Positions 8,700 to 18,429 of a DNA stretch of 64,000 nucleotides are shown here, in pieces. Origin of the DNA: Anaspis maculata (Eukaryota; Arthropoda; Insecta; Coleoptera; Scraptiidae); NCBI GenBank assembly GCA_949128115.1, contig OX421962.1:11483262-11547261 (forward strand), in the 5' to 3' direction. Numbering within the stretch: position 1 is the first letter of the stretch; the number at the start of each line of letters is the position of its first letter. The notes beneath the pieces are model-generated. The model saw only the letters and a list, made by a program, of their open reading frames with translations, did no database searches and was not told the origin of the DNA. The translations under genes and the position numbers were made by a program.

Positions 8700-11600
8700 T
8701 TTTAAATGCAAAGTCCCATGATAGCCAACACAAAATGTTTTATATTCTAGACACAAAAAATAATTTTAAACTTCTTTTAGACAGTGGTGCCTCTATCAGT
8801 TTGATTCACCCAAATATTATTTCACCCGAAAGTAAAATCCAAAGCAAAGATATTCATATAACCGGGATTGAAAATATTCCCGTACTTTCCAGTCATGTTT
8901 ACGAATACCAAGTCGGTAAATTCAATTCGCACACAATGCATGTTGCACCTATCGACTTTGGATTATTCGACGGAATTTTGGGTATGGATTTTATTTTAAA
9001 TTTCAATTGTGTTATCGATTTTCCTAAAAGAAAACTATTTTGTTCAATTCAAGACTATCCTGAAATTCAATTATTTTCCTATGCAAGGAACGGTGATACT
9101 TCTCTCACTACTTTAAATCATTGTGAATCCATTAATAAAAATAATACAAGAAACCCGGTACGTAAACCGCGTATAATCAACGAAGAAAATCGACAATTTC
9201 ATACTCCCTCTGTGGATCTTAGAATTGCTAAAAAAGCAATAGAACCAAAGTGTTCAATCCAAGTCGATACTAATTCATTTAAAAAATCAAATACTTCCTT
9301 CGGGAATTCTTCGAGCTCCGCCGTGAGTCTCTCTAATAATAATAATCCTATAAATGGATCTTCTAATAAAAATACTTCTCTCAAAGTAGAGAATCAAAGA
9401 ATAAATATTTCCGAGGCAAATAATAGCCTTAGGGTCGATTCAGAAAAGAATCATTTAAATACTTCCTTCGGGAATTCTTCGAGCTCCGCCGTGAGTTTCT
9501 CTAATAATAATAATCCTATAAATGGATCTTCTAATAAAAATACTTCTCTCAAAGTAGAGAATCAAAGAATAAATATTTCCGAGGCAAATAATAGCCTTAG
9601 GGTCGATTCAGATAAGAATCATTTAAATACTCCCTTCGGGAATTCTTCGAGCTCCGCCGTGAGTCTCTCTAATAATAATAATCCTATAAATGGATCTTCT
9701 AATAAAAATACTTCTCTCAAAGTAGAGAATCAAAGAATAAATATTTCCGAGGCAAATAATAGCCTTAGGGTCGATTCAGATAAGAATCATTTAAATACTT
9801 CCTTCGGGAATTCTTCGAGCTCCGCCGTGAGTCTCTCTAATAATAATAATCCAATAAATGGATTTTCTAATCAATTTTCAATCGAATTCATAAGAGGTGA
9901 CATTTTAGATGCACCCAATAACATTCCAATTGGGCACGCAGTGTCTCAAGATTTTAAAATGGGCCAAGGCTTAGCAAGAAAAATTGCAATAAAATATCCA
10001 CACAATACCGACGAGCTGCTAGCTCAGCAAAAAATAGTAGGACAAGTTGCTTATTCCTTTTTCTCGAGCGTAAATGAAACGCGAGAAATTTTTCACCTTA
10101 TCACGAAGGAACGCTTTCAAGATAAGCCCACGTACAATTCTATCAACACAGCATTAATGAACTTGCGGGTTATATGCGAAGAAAATCAAATCGCTGAATT
10201 AGCACTGCCAAAGCTCGGATGCGGTCTTGATAACTTGAACTGGAAGCACGTTCTTTCTATGATAAAAGAAATTTTTAATAATAGTCGGATTAAAATTTAT
10301 ATCTATGAGTTCGAAGAACCAAATACTACTTTGAAGAAAATTTTTCATATATCGCCTAGAACGATCGAGGTAGTTCAACTACCAGTAAAAATAAATTCAT
10401 TTTCAAATAATAATGCTGATTCAACCTTTATATGTCCTGAACTAGAGATCAATGGAGTAAAGATTCCTAATTCCATCGTAAAGATAAATGATAACCAAAT
10501 TATTACTACAATGTTGAACTCAAGCAATGAAACCAAGAAAGTTGAACTTCCTGAAATAATTCTTGAACCTTTCGAAACCTTTAACGTGAATAACTACAAC
10601 GTCACTACTAATCACTCAAATAATATCGATCGAGAACAAAATATTTTAAACCAATTAAGGCTCGATCATCCTCATTTAGAAGAAAAAGAGATCATTCACA
10701 AAGCTGGGAAATTAAATAAAAATGCTGATGCACTTTCGCGTATCAGAATAAATCCAATCACAGCAAATCCATCTTCATCTCCAGATGAAGAAGACGAGTC
10801 AATAATCAATCGTAACGAGACACCAGACTTAATTGATTTCAACGCAAATCCAGACTACGAATTCGAAATCGAATATGACAGATTTATTAACGAACAACCT
10901 TCAATAAATTTTGATTTAATAAAAGAGACAAACGACTATGTGACACTTGCTTACCACAAAAATATAATAGCATTCATTCCCAATAATGAAAATGAGGATA
11001 CACCCCATATTGCAACCTATGTCGCAGATACATGTACTACAGAAAGAAATTTGAATCTAACTGAAACATTAACTATCAAAAACAGCTTAAAGGTCACTAA
11101 TCGAAAATACTATTTCATCAAATTGCCCGTAGATAATTTATCAAGACTTTCTCAAAAAGATTTATTCAGACTTCTCTACGAGATCAAAGAAAATTTAGAA
11201 CCTAAAGAATATCATTTAAACAAGGTCAATCACCTACCATTGAAAAGAATTTTGAGTCATTTATTCAACGCTGATACTTTCAAATTCCATATTTGCCATG
11301 ATATAATCAAATTGCAAAAAGACCTAACGCCTGAAGAAAAGAACGAAATAATGTCGAAATGGCATTCCTCAAAGAATAATTTACATAAAGGTATCAATGA
11401 AACATTTCGAAGAATACGTGAACAACATTTATGGCCCAATATGAAAACAGATATAGAAGAATTTGTAAAACGGTGTCAGACTTGTAATCAATCGAAGATT
11501 AATAGGCAAAACACAGATTTTCCCCTCGTAATTACAAAAACACCAGAACGACCATTTCAACACATAAACATGGACACACTAGACGTACATCCCCAGTTAC

Positions 11601-12409
11601 ATCTTCTGACAATTGTTGATAACTTTTCAAAATATGCACAGGCTTATCCAATTCCTAACAAACAAGCAAGAAGCGTTACTGATAAATTATTATTGTACTT
11701 CCAACACTACCCTGTACCACAACGAATTCATGTAGATGCCGGAAGCGAATTTATGAACCAATCGTTCAAAAATCTAATCGAATTGTACGACATTAGACTA
11801 ACTGTCAGTCCCACTGATCATCCCCAATCTAATGGGCAAGTGGAACGTTTTCACGCCACATTGATGGATTCTATTAGAAGTTTCCACATCGATTATCCTC
11901 ATAAACCTGTAGTTGACGCACTACCTTTCGCTATAAAAACATATAACCTTAGCAAGTCAGCTTCAACCAAATTCACCCCTCAGGAAATTGTTTTTGGACA
12001 TATTGATCCATCTAGAGATAAGATTTTTACCAATGAAGCAGAACTTCAAGATGATTACCAGAGACTCATGAGAAATTACGCACAATATGTTAACAAAAAA
12101 GTCATTTCCAATATCGATAGTTCCAAACAAAAATCAAAGGAACGTTTTGACAAACATGTAAAAGAAAATAGACCTCAGTACAAACTTGGTCAATCAGTGT
12201 TTTTAAGAAAACCATCAAGACAATCCAAATTGTCCCCCACATATCTTGGTCCCTACAAAATAACCAGACGCTTACCTCCGAATTGCGTAGAGCTACTAAC
12301 TTCCAATAATAAATATATGACTGTCAACTTTGACCGGATAAAACCGTCAAATATAGAATTAGACGAAGACCAAGACCCAAATACCTCAGACAAGGTATTT
12401 AACAAATAA
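8582..12409 (+). CDS. pol: Pol polyprotein lacking RT, with protease, macrodomain and integrase
   Basis: Open from 8582; the first ATG (8735) gives 1224 residues, numbered from it. In order: aspartic protease (LLLDSGAS, Asp16; ILGMDF at 81-86); a 168-bp tandem repeat coding an Asn/Ser-rich linker (186 to ~379); a macrodomain (381-526); then near residue 652 an abrupt jump from the segment that normally precedes RT to the end of RNase H (KLNKNADALSR). The whole RT palm, with no Y-x-D-D anywhere, is missing in frame. Integrase follows: an HHCC zinc region (His877 to Cys914/Cys917), then Asp947, Asp1001 and Glu1037, a perfect DD35E, and a C-terminal domain. So cleavage and integration could be encoded, but not cDNA synthesis. 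There is no stop or frameshift over 3.8 kb. Confidence 0.9.
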   Translation, partial: FLKQSRSSRKLFKKRRCGAGFPGRAVSYNPDARERVRNVILNAKSHDSQHKMFYILDTKNNFKLLLDSGASISLIHPNIISPESKIQSKDIHITGIENIPVLSSHVYEYQVGKFNSHTMHVAPIDFGLFDGILGMDFILNFNCVIDFPKRKLFCSIQDYPEIQLFSYARNGDTSLTTLNHCESINKNNTRNPVRKPRIINEENRQFHTPSVDLRIAKKAIEPKCSIQVDTNSFKKSNTSFGNSSSSAVSLSNNNNPINGSSNKNTSLKVENQRINISEANNSLRVDSEKNHLNTSFGNSSSSAVSFSNNNNPINGSSNKNTSLKVENQRINISEANNSLRVDSDKNHLNTPFGNSSSSAVSLSNNNNPINGSSNKNTSLKVENQRINISEANNSLRVDSDKNHLNTSFGNSSSSAVSLSNNNNPINGFSNQFSIEFIRGDILDAPNNIPIGHAVSQDFKMGQGLARKIAIKYPHNTDELLAQQKIVGQVAYSFFSSVNETREIFHLITKERFQDKPTYNSINTALMNLRVICEENQIAELALPKLGCGLDNLNWKHVLSMIKEIFNNSRIKIYIYEFEEPNTTLKKIFHISPRTIEVVQLPVKINSFSNNNADSTFICPELEINGVKIPNSIVKINDNQIITTMLNSSNETKKVELPEIILEPFETFNVNNYNVTTNHSNNIDREQNILNQLRLDHPHLEEKEIIHKAGKLNKNADALSRIRINPITANPSSSPDEEDESIINRNETPDLIDFNANPDYEFEIEYDRFINEQPSINFDLIKETNDYVTLAYHKNIIAFIPNNENEDTPHIATYVADTCTTERNLNLTETLTIKNSLKVTNRKYYFIKLPVDNLSRLSQKDLFRLLYEIKENLEPKEYHLNKVNHLPLKRILSHLFNADTFKFHICHDIIKLQKDLTPEEKNEIMSKWHSSKNNLHKGINETFRRIREQHLWPNMKTDIEEFVKRCQTCNQSKINRQNTDFPLVITKTPERPFQHINMDTLDVHPQLHLLTIVDNFSKYAQAYPIPNKQARSVTDKLLLYFQHYPVPQRIHVDAGSEFMNQSFKNLIELYDIRLTVSPTDHPQSNGQVERFHATLMDSIRSFHIDYPHKPVVDALPFAIKTYNLSKSASTKFTPQEIVFGHIDPSRDKIFTNEAELQDDYQRLMRNYAQYVNKKVISNIDSSKQKSKERFDKHVKENRPQYKLGQSVFLRKPSRQSKLSPTYLGPYKITRRLPPNCVELLTSNNKYMTVNFDRIKPSNIELDEDQDPNTSDKVFNK
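8615..8621 (+). promoter_or_regulatory. Candidate -1 ribosomal frameshift site (T TTA AAA)
   Basis: The heptamer TTTAAAA sits with TTA and AAA as gag codons, exactly the X XXY YYZ register. A -1 slip enters the pol frame, which is open from 8582. The position, 26 codons before the gag stop, suits a Gag-Pol fusion. No downstream pseudoknot was modelled. Confidence 0.6.
9290..9871 (+). repeat. 168-bp in-frame tandem repeat inside pol
   Basis: Units begin at 9290, 9458, 9626 and 9794 (three full, one partial). Each codes 56 residues rich in Asn and Ser (SFGNSSSSAVS, NNNNPINGSS, SLKVENQRINIS). The copies are almost identical, so the array is young. Because 168 is divisible by three, copy-number change keeps pol open. 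It separates protease from macrodomain and probably acts as a flexible spacer. Confidence 0.92.
9875..10312 (+). other. TARG1/OARD1-like macrodomain within pol
   Basis: About 146 residues (381-526 of pol) read as a whole macrodomain. A beta-strand leads into GDIL (Asp389, adenine pocket), then an H-A-V-S-x-D and MGQGLA loop, a QQK segment, HLITK with Lys458, KPTY, and LGCGLD with Asp499 before a final helix and strand. In human TARG1 the matching Lys (K84) and Asp (D125) are the catalytic pair that removes ADP-ribose from Asp/Glu, and both are kept here. Predicted role: binding or hydrolysing ADP-ribose marks, or ADP-ribosylated nucleic acid, in particle or host cell. Substrate and purpose are inference. 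Probably captured from a cellular OARD1-like gene. Confidence 0.85.
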
Positions 12410-12913
12410 TCCCTGCTGTTTTGGGACCTTTAAGAATAAAGCAGATGTAAATCCAAATGCGTGTCGTAAAAGGCGACTAAATAGGACTTAATACAAGAAT
12501 TTTTGAAAAACTCTGACGACGTTTGGCAGACGTCAACCATTATGTTCAAAGAACACCTTTTTCCCCATAATTATGATTATATACGCATAATTCTATTCCC
12601 TGTAAAACTGCTGAGTTTATTAACCGCCAAACCCCCGCCTCACGGAAAACATTTTAATTTTTTATTGCGGTCAAATTCAGATTTGCCCTGATATACAATT
12701 TTGGAAGTCACCAAATTGTCCCTGTCATCTGAATAACATCTTAGGATTCAGACTGTAAAATCCTTCGGCTTTACCGAAAATTCAATTATAGTACGAATTT
12801 AGTAGTGTTAGCGATAATTCCTAGGTTGGTTTATCGTATCAGCTAATTTCATAATTAAGAACTTTATTGTTTTATCTAGTCATCTGTGAACAAATAATTG
12901 TTACAGATCAATC
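12410..12913 (+). other. pol-env spacer with candidate env splice acceptor
   Basis: No coding domain. The last bases before the env ATG read TTGTTACAG/ATCAATC, a good 3' splice site (AG at 12905-12906), as expected for a spliced env mRNA. Confidence 0.5.
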
Positions 12914-13204
12914 ATGGACAAGACTCCATCTAAAATCTTTATTTTCCTATTCCTTATTAATTTTTCTTATTCCAATATCCAAATCAAAGACCTAAACAAT
13001 ACCATAGGACTATTTTACGAAAAAGAGAGAGAAATAAAAATAACTTCAGATATTTGGAAACTAGTAGTGTATAAAGACATTAATCACTTACAAGAAACGT
13101 ACGAACATAATTTGCAAATTTTAAATACCCTAACAACTGTACTTTTGAAAGATGAACACGATGAAAATGTAAGATTTCGAACTTTTTCCCCGAGGGGTTA
13201 ACCA

Positions 13205-13430
13205 CTGTGGAGGTTTTCTGTTCCTTGCCTTGGAGATCCGTGGAGGTTTGGTGGAGATCCGTGGGGATCCGTGGGGATCCGTGGAGATCCGTGGAGGTTT
13301 GGTGGAGATCCGTGGGGATCCGTGGAGATCCGTGGAGGTTTGGTGGAGATCCGTGGGGATCCGTGGGGATCCGTGGAGATCCGTGGAAGTTTTATGGAGA
13401 TCCGTGGAGATTTCGTGGAGATTTCTTCTC
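13205..13430 (+). repeat. 12-bp minisatellite, left array
   Basis: About 18 units of GGAGATCCGTGG with GGGGATCCGTGG and GGAGGTTTGGTGG variants. The long frames read through it on both strands (repeated HGSPRIST or RGDPWGSV) are by-products of the period being divisible by three. Confidence 0.95.
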
Positions 13431-14519
13431 AATTTGGACACTTTTCTGATATTTGAAGTCATATGATGTCTTTGGATCAATGTTTTAATATCTAAGCTTG
13501 ATTTGTTGGCCAGCTCTAGTTGAAAATAGTAAGGAAATACTTCGTATTGATAGATCGGTAAATTTTTGATATCGTTAAAGCAGAATTCTGTATTATCCCA
13601 TTCAAGACGACCTGTAATGGATGTCACCCCTGTTTTCCCTTTCTTGTTTTGCGAATCGATGCGAATGAGAAAATCAGGGTGAGTGCTCGAGTGAAAGCCA
13701 GTTTGACGAAAGCGAAATAGCACTTTTCGGGAATAGATCCTGGAGTAAACTGCACGCCGGCGAAAGTTTAACCCAGGAGGTTATACCAAGTGAAAAGTAG
13801 GTGACCGTGTCATAAAGGGGACCCGAAGCCGTACATTTCACAGTTACAATTTTATCATTATTCCCTTCCTCATGCAATAATTTTGAGTCGATCTAGGTAC
13901 GGAAGAATGCGATTTACTAACGTGAACTATTCAATTTTCGCACTTGAACAATGTCCACTTTCCTTGCTGGTCGCCATGGTAACCACACTCTCTTCTCGCT
14001 GTTCTTTTCTGACAATTGACGTTTCAAGGAGCTATGCGAAAAATGTGAAGATGCATGTGCTTCACATAGCGCAGTATGTTATTGGCATTAATAAAAACAG
14101 CAGTATGATTTGAAAGGCAAATAGAGAAATTACACGCGTCAACTACCCACTCAGCATAGCATGTCGTGTTTCATAAATGAGATGATCTCAATCATGTCAC
14201 AAAATAACATCACAATGAACGTTACTTCCACATCTCTGTGATGTTCATCCGCGATGTTATACGATGTAATGTCTGAGAGATGTTTCGAAATAAACTTAAA
14301 TTGAACATCACACATGAGACATCTACCGGACATCACATTGTTACTGCTTTCAACTTGCCGAAGTGTAACATCTCACTGACGTCAATGAGATGTAGTCACT
14401 GAGAGATTTTTCAAATTTCGCGGGCTGTCATCGTTAAGCTCTGTGTGTCGAAAAATATTTAATAAATAGTTTTGTCCTCTATTCCATGTGTGTGATGCCA
14501 GAACAGCCTTATGTCTTCA

Positions 14520-14905
14520 TGTTTAGTGTGAGGCCCTGCGGGCCCTCTTATGTCTTCAAGTGTCGTTTGGAACAACTTTTGTGTCTTCTTGTGCTTGTGA
14601 CTTTCGGAACTAGTGTGCCCCATTTGTGTCTCCTTGTGTTCTTCGAAAGCCTACTGGGCCTTCTTGCATTTTGTCGTGACTTTCGCACCTTTAGTGAACC
14701 CTTGTGTCTGCTTTTGCGTTATTCGGAACCCCAAAATGGGCCCCTTTTTGTTTTATTGTGCTTTCGAATACTTTGATGACTCCCGTTCATGTCTTACCTA
14801 TTGTAATGTCCGGGACCCCAACGGAGTCCCTTGTGCCTTGCTGTAACGTTTCGAGCCCCAGCGAGGCTTTTTGGGCTCGGTGTATCGTTTGGAGTCCTAA
14901 TGAAA
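14520..14905 (+). repeat. Dispersed ~40-bp minisatellite (GAGCCC / TTGTGTCTTC type)
   Basis: Diverged tandem units with the pattern GAGCCC...GGGCC...TTGTGTCTTC...TCGTTTGG. The same repeat lies at 23455-23777, 46010-46323, 51334-51546 and 52247-53070. Confidence 0.7.
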
Positions 14906-14944
14906 TATTCCGAGAAACATCCCTGAACATCAAGTGCGCTGTTT

Positions 14945-15130
14945 AAATATACTGTAGTAGACAAGTTGGTAGTTTAGACGAATCGGCAGCAGTGCCTCTA
15001 ACCATCACCTGTGGGGATCCAGGTTCGAATCCTGCGGAGGACGCCATAGAAGAAGAACTTTTCTTAGGGAAAAAACGTGCTGTATAGATTGTAAAAATTA
15101 GTAAAAATAGGTGCGGAACCTCCTGTGACA
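14945..15130 (+). mobile_element. Possible tRNA-derived SINE fragment
   Basis: Contains a good pol III B box (GGTTCGAATCC, near 15022) ahead of GCGGAGGACGCC and a short A-rich body. The upstream A box is weak and the acceptor stem does not pair, so it is not a tRNA gene. Confidence 0.4.
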
Positions 15131-15419
15131 TAAAACTATGTTGAAAAGTGGTGAAAAAATAATTTTTATTTGAAAATACACATTCAAAATGCGACGTATC
15201 ATGTACGTCAAAAAGTGATATCTACGAGATGTGGAATAGCGATGTAGATAGTATGTCACATTTGGACATCTTTGAGATATCTCATTCATGTTCTAATTAC
15301 CCGGACATAAGAAGTAACAGAGATGTCCACTTAACATCGCAGAGACTTTTTTCGCAGTTGTGCTTGAACATCTAAGTGATGTCACAGAGATGTTTTCTTG
15401 CTGAGTGGGTACCTATTTT

Positions 15420-16035
15420 TCGCAACTTTTTTTCCCGTTTTTCGTGTTTTATTCCTTCTTTTTAAACGTACTTTTTATGCTTTTGCGGGATATACTTTCC
15501 ATGCGTTGATATCCTTTTTTGGGCTCTTCCGTTTTTTCCTTGCACTCCATTCCTTCCTTACACGCGTCGACTGCCTTATCTTGCGACTTTCTTCCCGTTT
15601 CGTGTGATTTATTCTTACTTGTCAATGTTTTCTTTCACGATTGTTAGCGATTTTTAGCCGTTTCTTGTTTTATGACGCGTTCTTTTTAGTCTCTTCCCGC
15701 CCAACAGTCCAATTTCACCCCTTGGTCCCGTTGGTGTCTTTTGGTAGCGTATTGCCACAAAACCATTGTCTTTCACTGATTTTCTTACAATTACTTGCGA
15801 TTTTTCACCCCGTTCTTAAAGTTTTATGATACGTTTTTCCCAGCTTCTCTTCGCCCAACACTCCTATTCTGCTCCATGGTCCCGTTTGTGTCTTTTGGTA
15901 GCATATTGTCACAAAAACAATGTCTTCCTGGTTTTCTCCCGATTTCTTGCCATTTTCTGCCCTGTTTCGTTTTACGACGCGTTATTCCGCCCGGCGCAAA
16001 AATACACTGCGTAGTTTCCTTCCTTTCATTTTTTT
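15420..16035 (+). repeat. ~150-bp tandem repeat, about four units
   Basis: Units recur near 15422, 15648, 15808 and 15948, each with GCGATTTTT..CCC..GTTTTATGA(C/T)(G/A)CGT. The middle ones share TCGCCCAACA and GTGTCTTTTGGTAGC. T-rich and noncoding. Confidence 0.6.
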
Positions 16036-16264
16036 TTCGAAAATCTGTATATCTTCCGCAAAATTTCTTTTAAAAACCTTCTGGGCCACCGTTTGTAGTC
16101 TATTCCTACTTTTGGACAGATCGAAATCGGGATCGGGATCCCCTTTATGACACGGTCACAAGACAATTGGTCACTTCATCAGAAGACAATAATTGATTTT
16201 GATCCCCACTTGAGATAACCCTATGCAGTATGTGTGTACGTATGTATGTGAACACTGCGCATGC

Positions 16265-16445
16265 GCTAGACTGTGGAGATCCATGGAAGTTTTGTGGAGA
16301 TCCGTGGAGGTCTTGGGGAGATCCGTGGGGATCCGTGGGGATCCGTGGAGATCTGTGGGGATCCGTGGAGATCCGTGGGGATCCGTGGGGATCCGTGGGG
16401 ATCCGTGGAGATATGTGGAGGTATGGTGGAGATATTGGAGGTTTC
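16265..16445 (+). repeat. 12-bp minisatellite, right array
   Basis: Same GGAGATCCGTGG / GGGGATCCGTGG units as the left array and in the same orientation, about 14 units, immediately before env resumes. Confidence 0.95.
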
Positions 16446-18417
16446 ATTCTATTTGGAGGTTTTTTGTACCAGATTTTTGGTCGTGGTCGACCCCTCGTTT
16501 TTCCCTTACGATAAAACCCCATCTTGATATTCTAAAAGCGATTTCAAATAAAATCGATAATATGTTAACAGAAATTAAATTCGAAACAATCCGAGTAAGA
16601 CTTGCAAACGGTGTTGGAACCGTATGGAAATTTATAACAGGAAATCTAGATGCCTCCGACGGAGAATATTTCAGCAAATGTATAGACAAATTAGAAAGAG
16701 ACGATTCAGAAATTCAAAACTTAATTAAAGACCAAATTAAAGTCACAACAAGTACCATTCGAAATTTTAACGAAACGATTAAAAAATTACAAATTGACGA
16801 ACAAACATTCAACGAAGATATGAAAGTAATAGAAAACGAAATTAAAACCCTTTTTGGGAGTCAAAAATATTTTGAGCATCAATTAAAATTGATGAATAAT
16901 TGTGAACAACTTCTAGAATCATTCACATTAATTTCAGAAGAACTTACTGATATAGTCAATAGTTTAACCTTTGCGAAATTAAAAATAATCCACCCATCGA
17001 TAATTAAACCTAGAAATTTACTCAGCGAATTGATAGACATCAATAGACATCTAACGCGAAATAACTTACCATTCAAACCCACTTTGGAAAATCTTCCCCA
17101 GTTATTAAATCTTTTTAAACTTCAAGCATTTCAGACAAAAAACAGGTTAATATTTGTAATAATAATACCTTTAATAAATCAGGATACCTTCGACCTTTAC
17201 CATCTCTACTCTGTACCAACCAAAGATCCTTCTACAAACCTTTTCCATACTATCATCCCCGAATCAAAGATGATAGCATTATCAAAAGATAAGAGAACTT
17301 ACATCAAGATCCATGACCTCGACACTTGCCAAGAAATGGACGACAGAACCGCCATGTGTCAAGATTTAATTCCTCTTGACTCGACCCAAGGACCATGTGA
17401 GGTCATCCTCATCACGACACTCCAAAACTCCGACAAATGCAAGCCACTAATCATGAATGTAATCAACCATAACATTCAGTACATCGGCAAGAACCAATGG
17501 TTACTAGTCCTACCATCAAAGTTGGCAATTACCTACACCTGCCCTAATCAAGGTACAACCACCAAACTTCTGGAGGGCAACAAACTCATCACGTTACAAA
17601 AACGGTGTAATGCGTATACTGGCATTTATCAACTATATGCTAAAGAAGAACAAACTTCCAACTATACAGAAGAGAACTTCATCCCTCAAATTCCATTCGA
17701 ATGCTGCGAGGAACAAACATCAAAAGAAGAGTTCCATTTAAAACCACTTAAAATCAACCAGTTCAACTTGGACGACTTAAATGTCGCCGCTCACAAACTT
17801 GGCGAGCTTGAAGAAGAACTCAAAACGTTAAATCAAGAGCCCTTCGCAACAAAGTACCTCAGCGCATCCACCATCTGGACCCTGACCATCTTTGTTATAA
17901 TAATTGTAACAGTCATCTGCTGTAAATGTGGCTGTTGCCGCCACTTCATTGGCTACATGAAAAGTTCACCTTCTAACAACCCCAGACCTGACGACAGGGG
18001 TTGCTGTGCAAAAATCTATAACTTTACCAATATCAATCCAAAACCACACCGTAGAACATCTATTCACCAGTGGAACATCGAGTTGCAACCGACACTCGAA
18101 CTACAAACTGAAGAGACGCCTCTGGAAGCAGCAGCCGTCTCAAGAAATACGAGGCAGCAAAGAAAAGCCTTGTGAACAAACTTTGCAGTGCGCGAAGTGT
18201 TTAAAAGCAGAGCTTATACGAAGTGAAAAGTGCTCGTGACCCTAAAAGACACTTTCTTTTAATTTGTAATCTTTTAATTTTAAGTCTTTAGTACTTAACG
18301 ATTTTGTTATTTCAGTTTTTAGCTTACTTACCTTTTATGTCAATAATTTTATATTTTTAGAATTTTAAAAAATTTACCTCTATTTTTATTTTCAGTTAAT
18401 TTTATAAAATTCTATCC

Positions 18418-18429
18418 AAAAGGGGGAGG
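18418..18429 (+). promoter_or_regulatory. Polypurine tract
   Basis: AAAAGGGGGAGG directly abuts the 3' LTR, the expected plus-strand primer. Confidence 0.85.

Larger units (their letters stand above)
14146..15409. mobile_element. TIR element with TA duplication
   Basis: Ends CCCACTCAGCA and complement, flanked by TA on both sides (14144-14145, 15410-15411), suggesting a Tc1/mariner-type non-autonomous element. Both flanks of its core are rich in short palindromic words built on GAGATG/CATCTC. Its centre (about 14450-15130) is a later addition containing a minisatellite and a SINE-like stretch. Confidence 0.55.
13801..16159. mobile_element. Inverted-repeat element nested in the env insertion
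   Basis: Perfect 20-bp inverted repeats GTGACCGTGTCATAAAGGGG (13801-13820) and complement (16140-16159) bound 2.36 kb. No transposase frame and no clear target duplication. The interior carries the TIR element 14146-15409 and a ~150-bp tandem array. Confidence 0.6.
13175..16505. mobile_element. Composite insertion in env, edged by minisatellites
   Basis: The ends share an inverted motif CGAGGGGTNNACCAC (near 13191-13205; its complement near 16484-16497). Just inside each end is a GGAGATCCGTGG minisatellite, in the same direction at both ends. The core contains two further nested inverted-repeat units (13801-16159 and 14146-15409). No transposase and no clear target-site duplication are visible, so the exact borders are approximate (within ~15 bp). 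Confidence 0.6.
12914..18175 (+). pseudogene. env: Envelope gene, interrupted by a ~3.3-kb insertion
   Basis: The N-terminal part (12914 to about 13173) starts with a basic residue and hydrophobic signal peptide (IFIFLFLINFSYS), then ~65 residues. The rest resumes near 16506 and runs to 18175. It includes the conserved errantivirus segment around GTVWKFITGNLDASDGEYF just after an Arg-rich site where a furin cleavage is expected, a Cys-containing ectodomain, a membrane anchor (about 17875-17930, TIFVIIIVTVICC) and a ~70-residue tail. This is the class I-like fusion protein family related to baculovirus F proteins. The insertion separates signal peptide from ectodomain, so this copy cannot make a full envelope. 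The two coding parts themselves are free of stops. Confidence 0.85.

Noticed and set aside
9875..10312. Host OARD1 gene or exon unrelated to the element
   Set aside because: The domain is in one uninterrupted frame with protease and integrase, without introns or its own start and stop.
13205..13430. CRISPR-like array
   Set aside because: Units are contiguous 12-bp repeats without spacers of uniform length, and the context is an insect retroelement; this is a minisatellite.
13130..13723. 197-codon minus-strand frame and matching plus-strand frames rich in HGSPRIST / RGDPWGSV
   Set aside because: It reads through a 12-bp minisatellite whose period is divisible by three, so long open frames arise automatically on both strands. 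No domain outside the repeat.
14990..15060. tRNA gene around the B box GGTTCGAATCC
   Set aside because: No matching acceptor stem and a poor A box; at most a SINE fragment.
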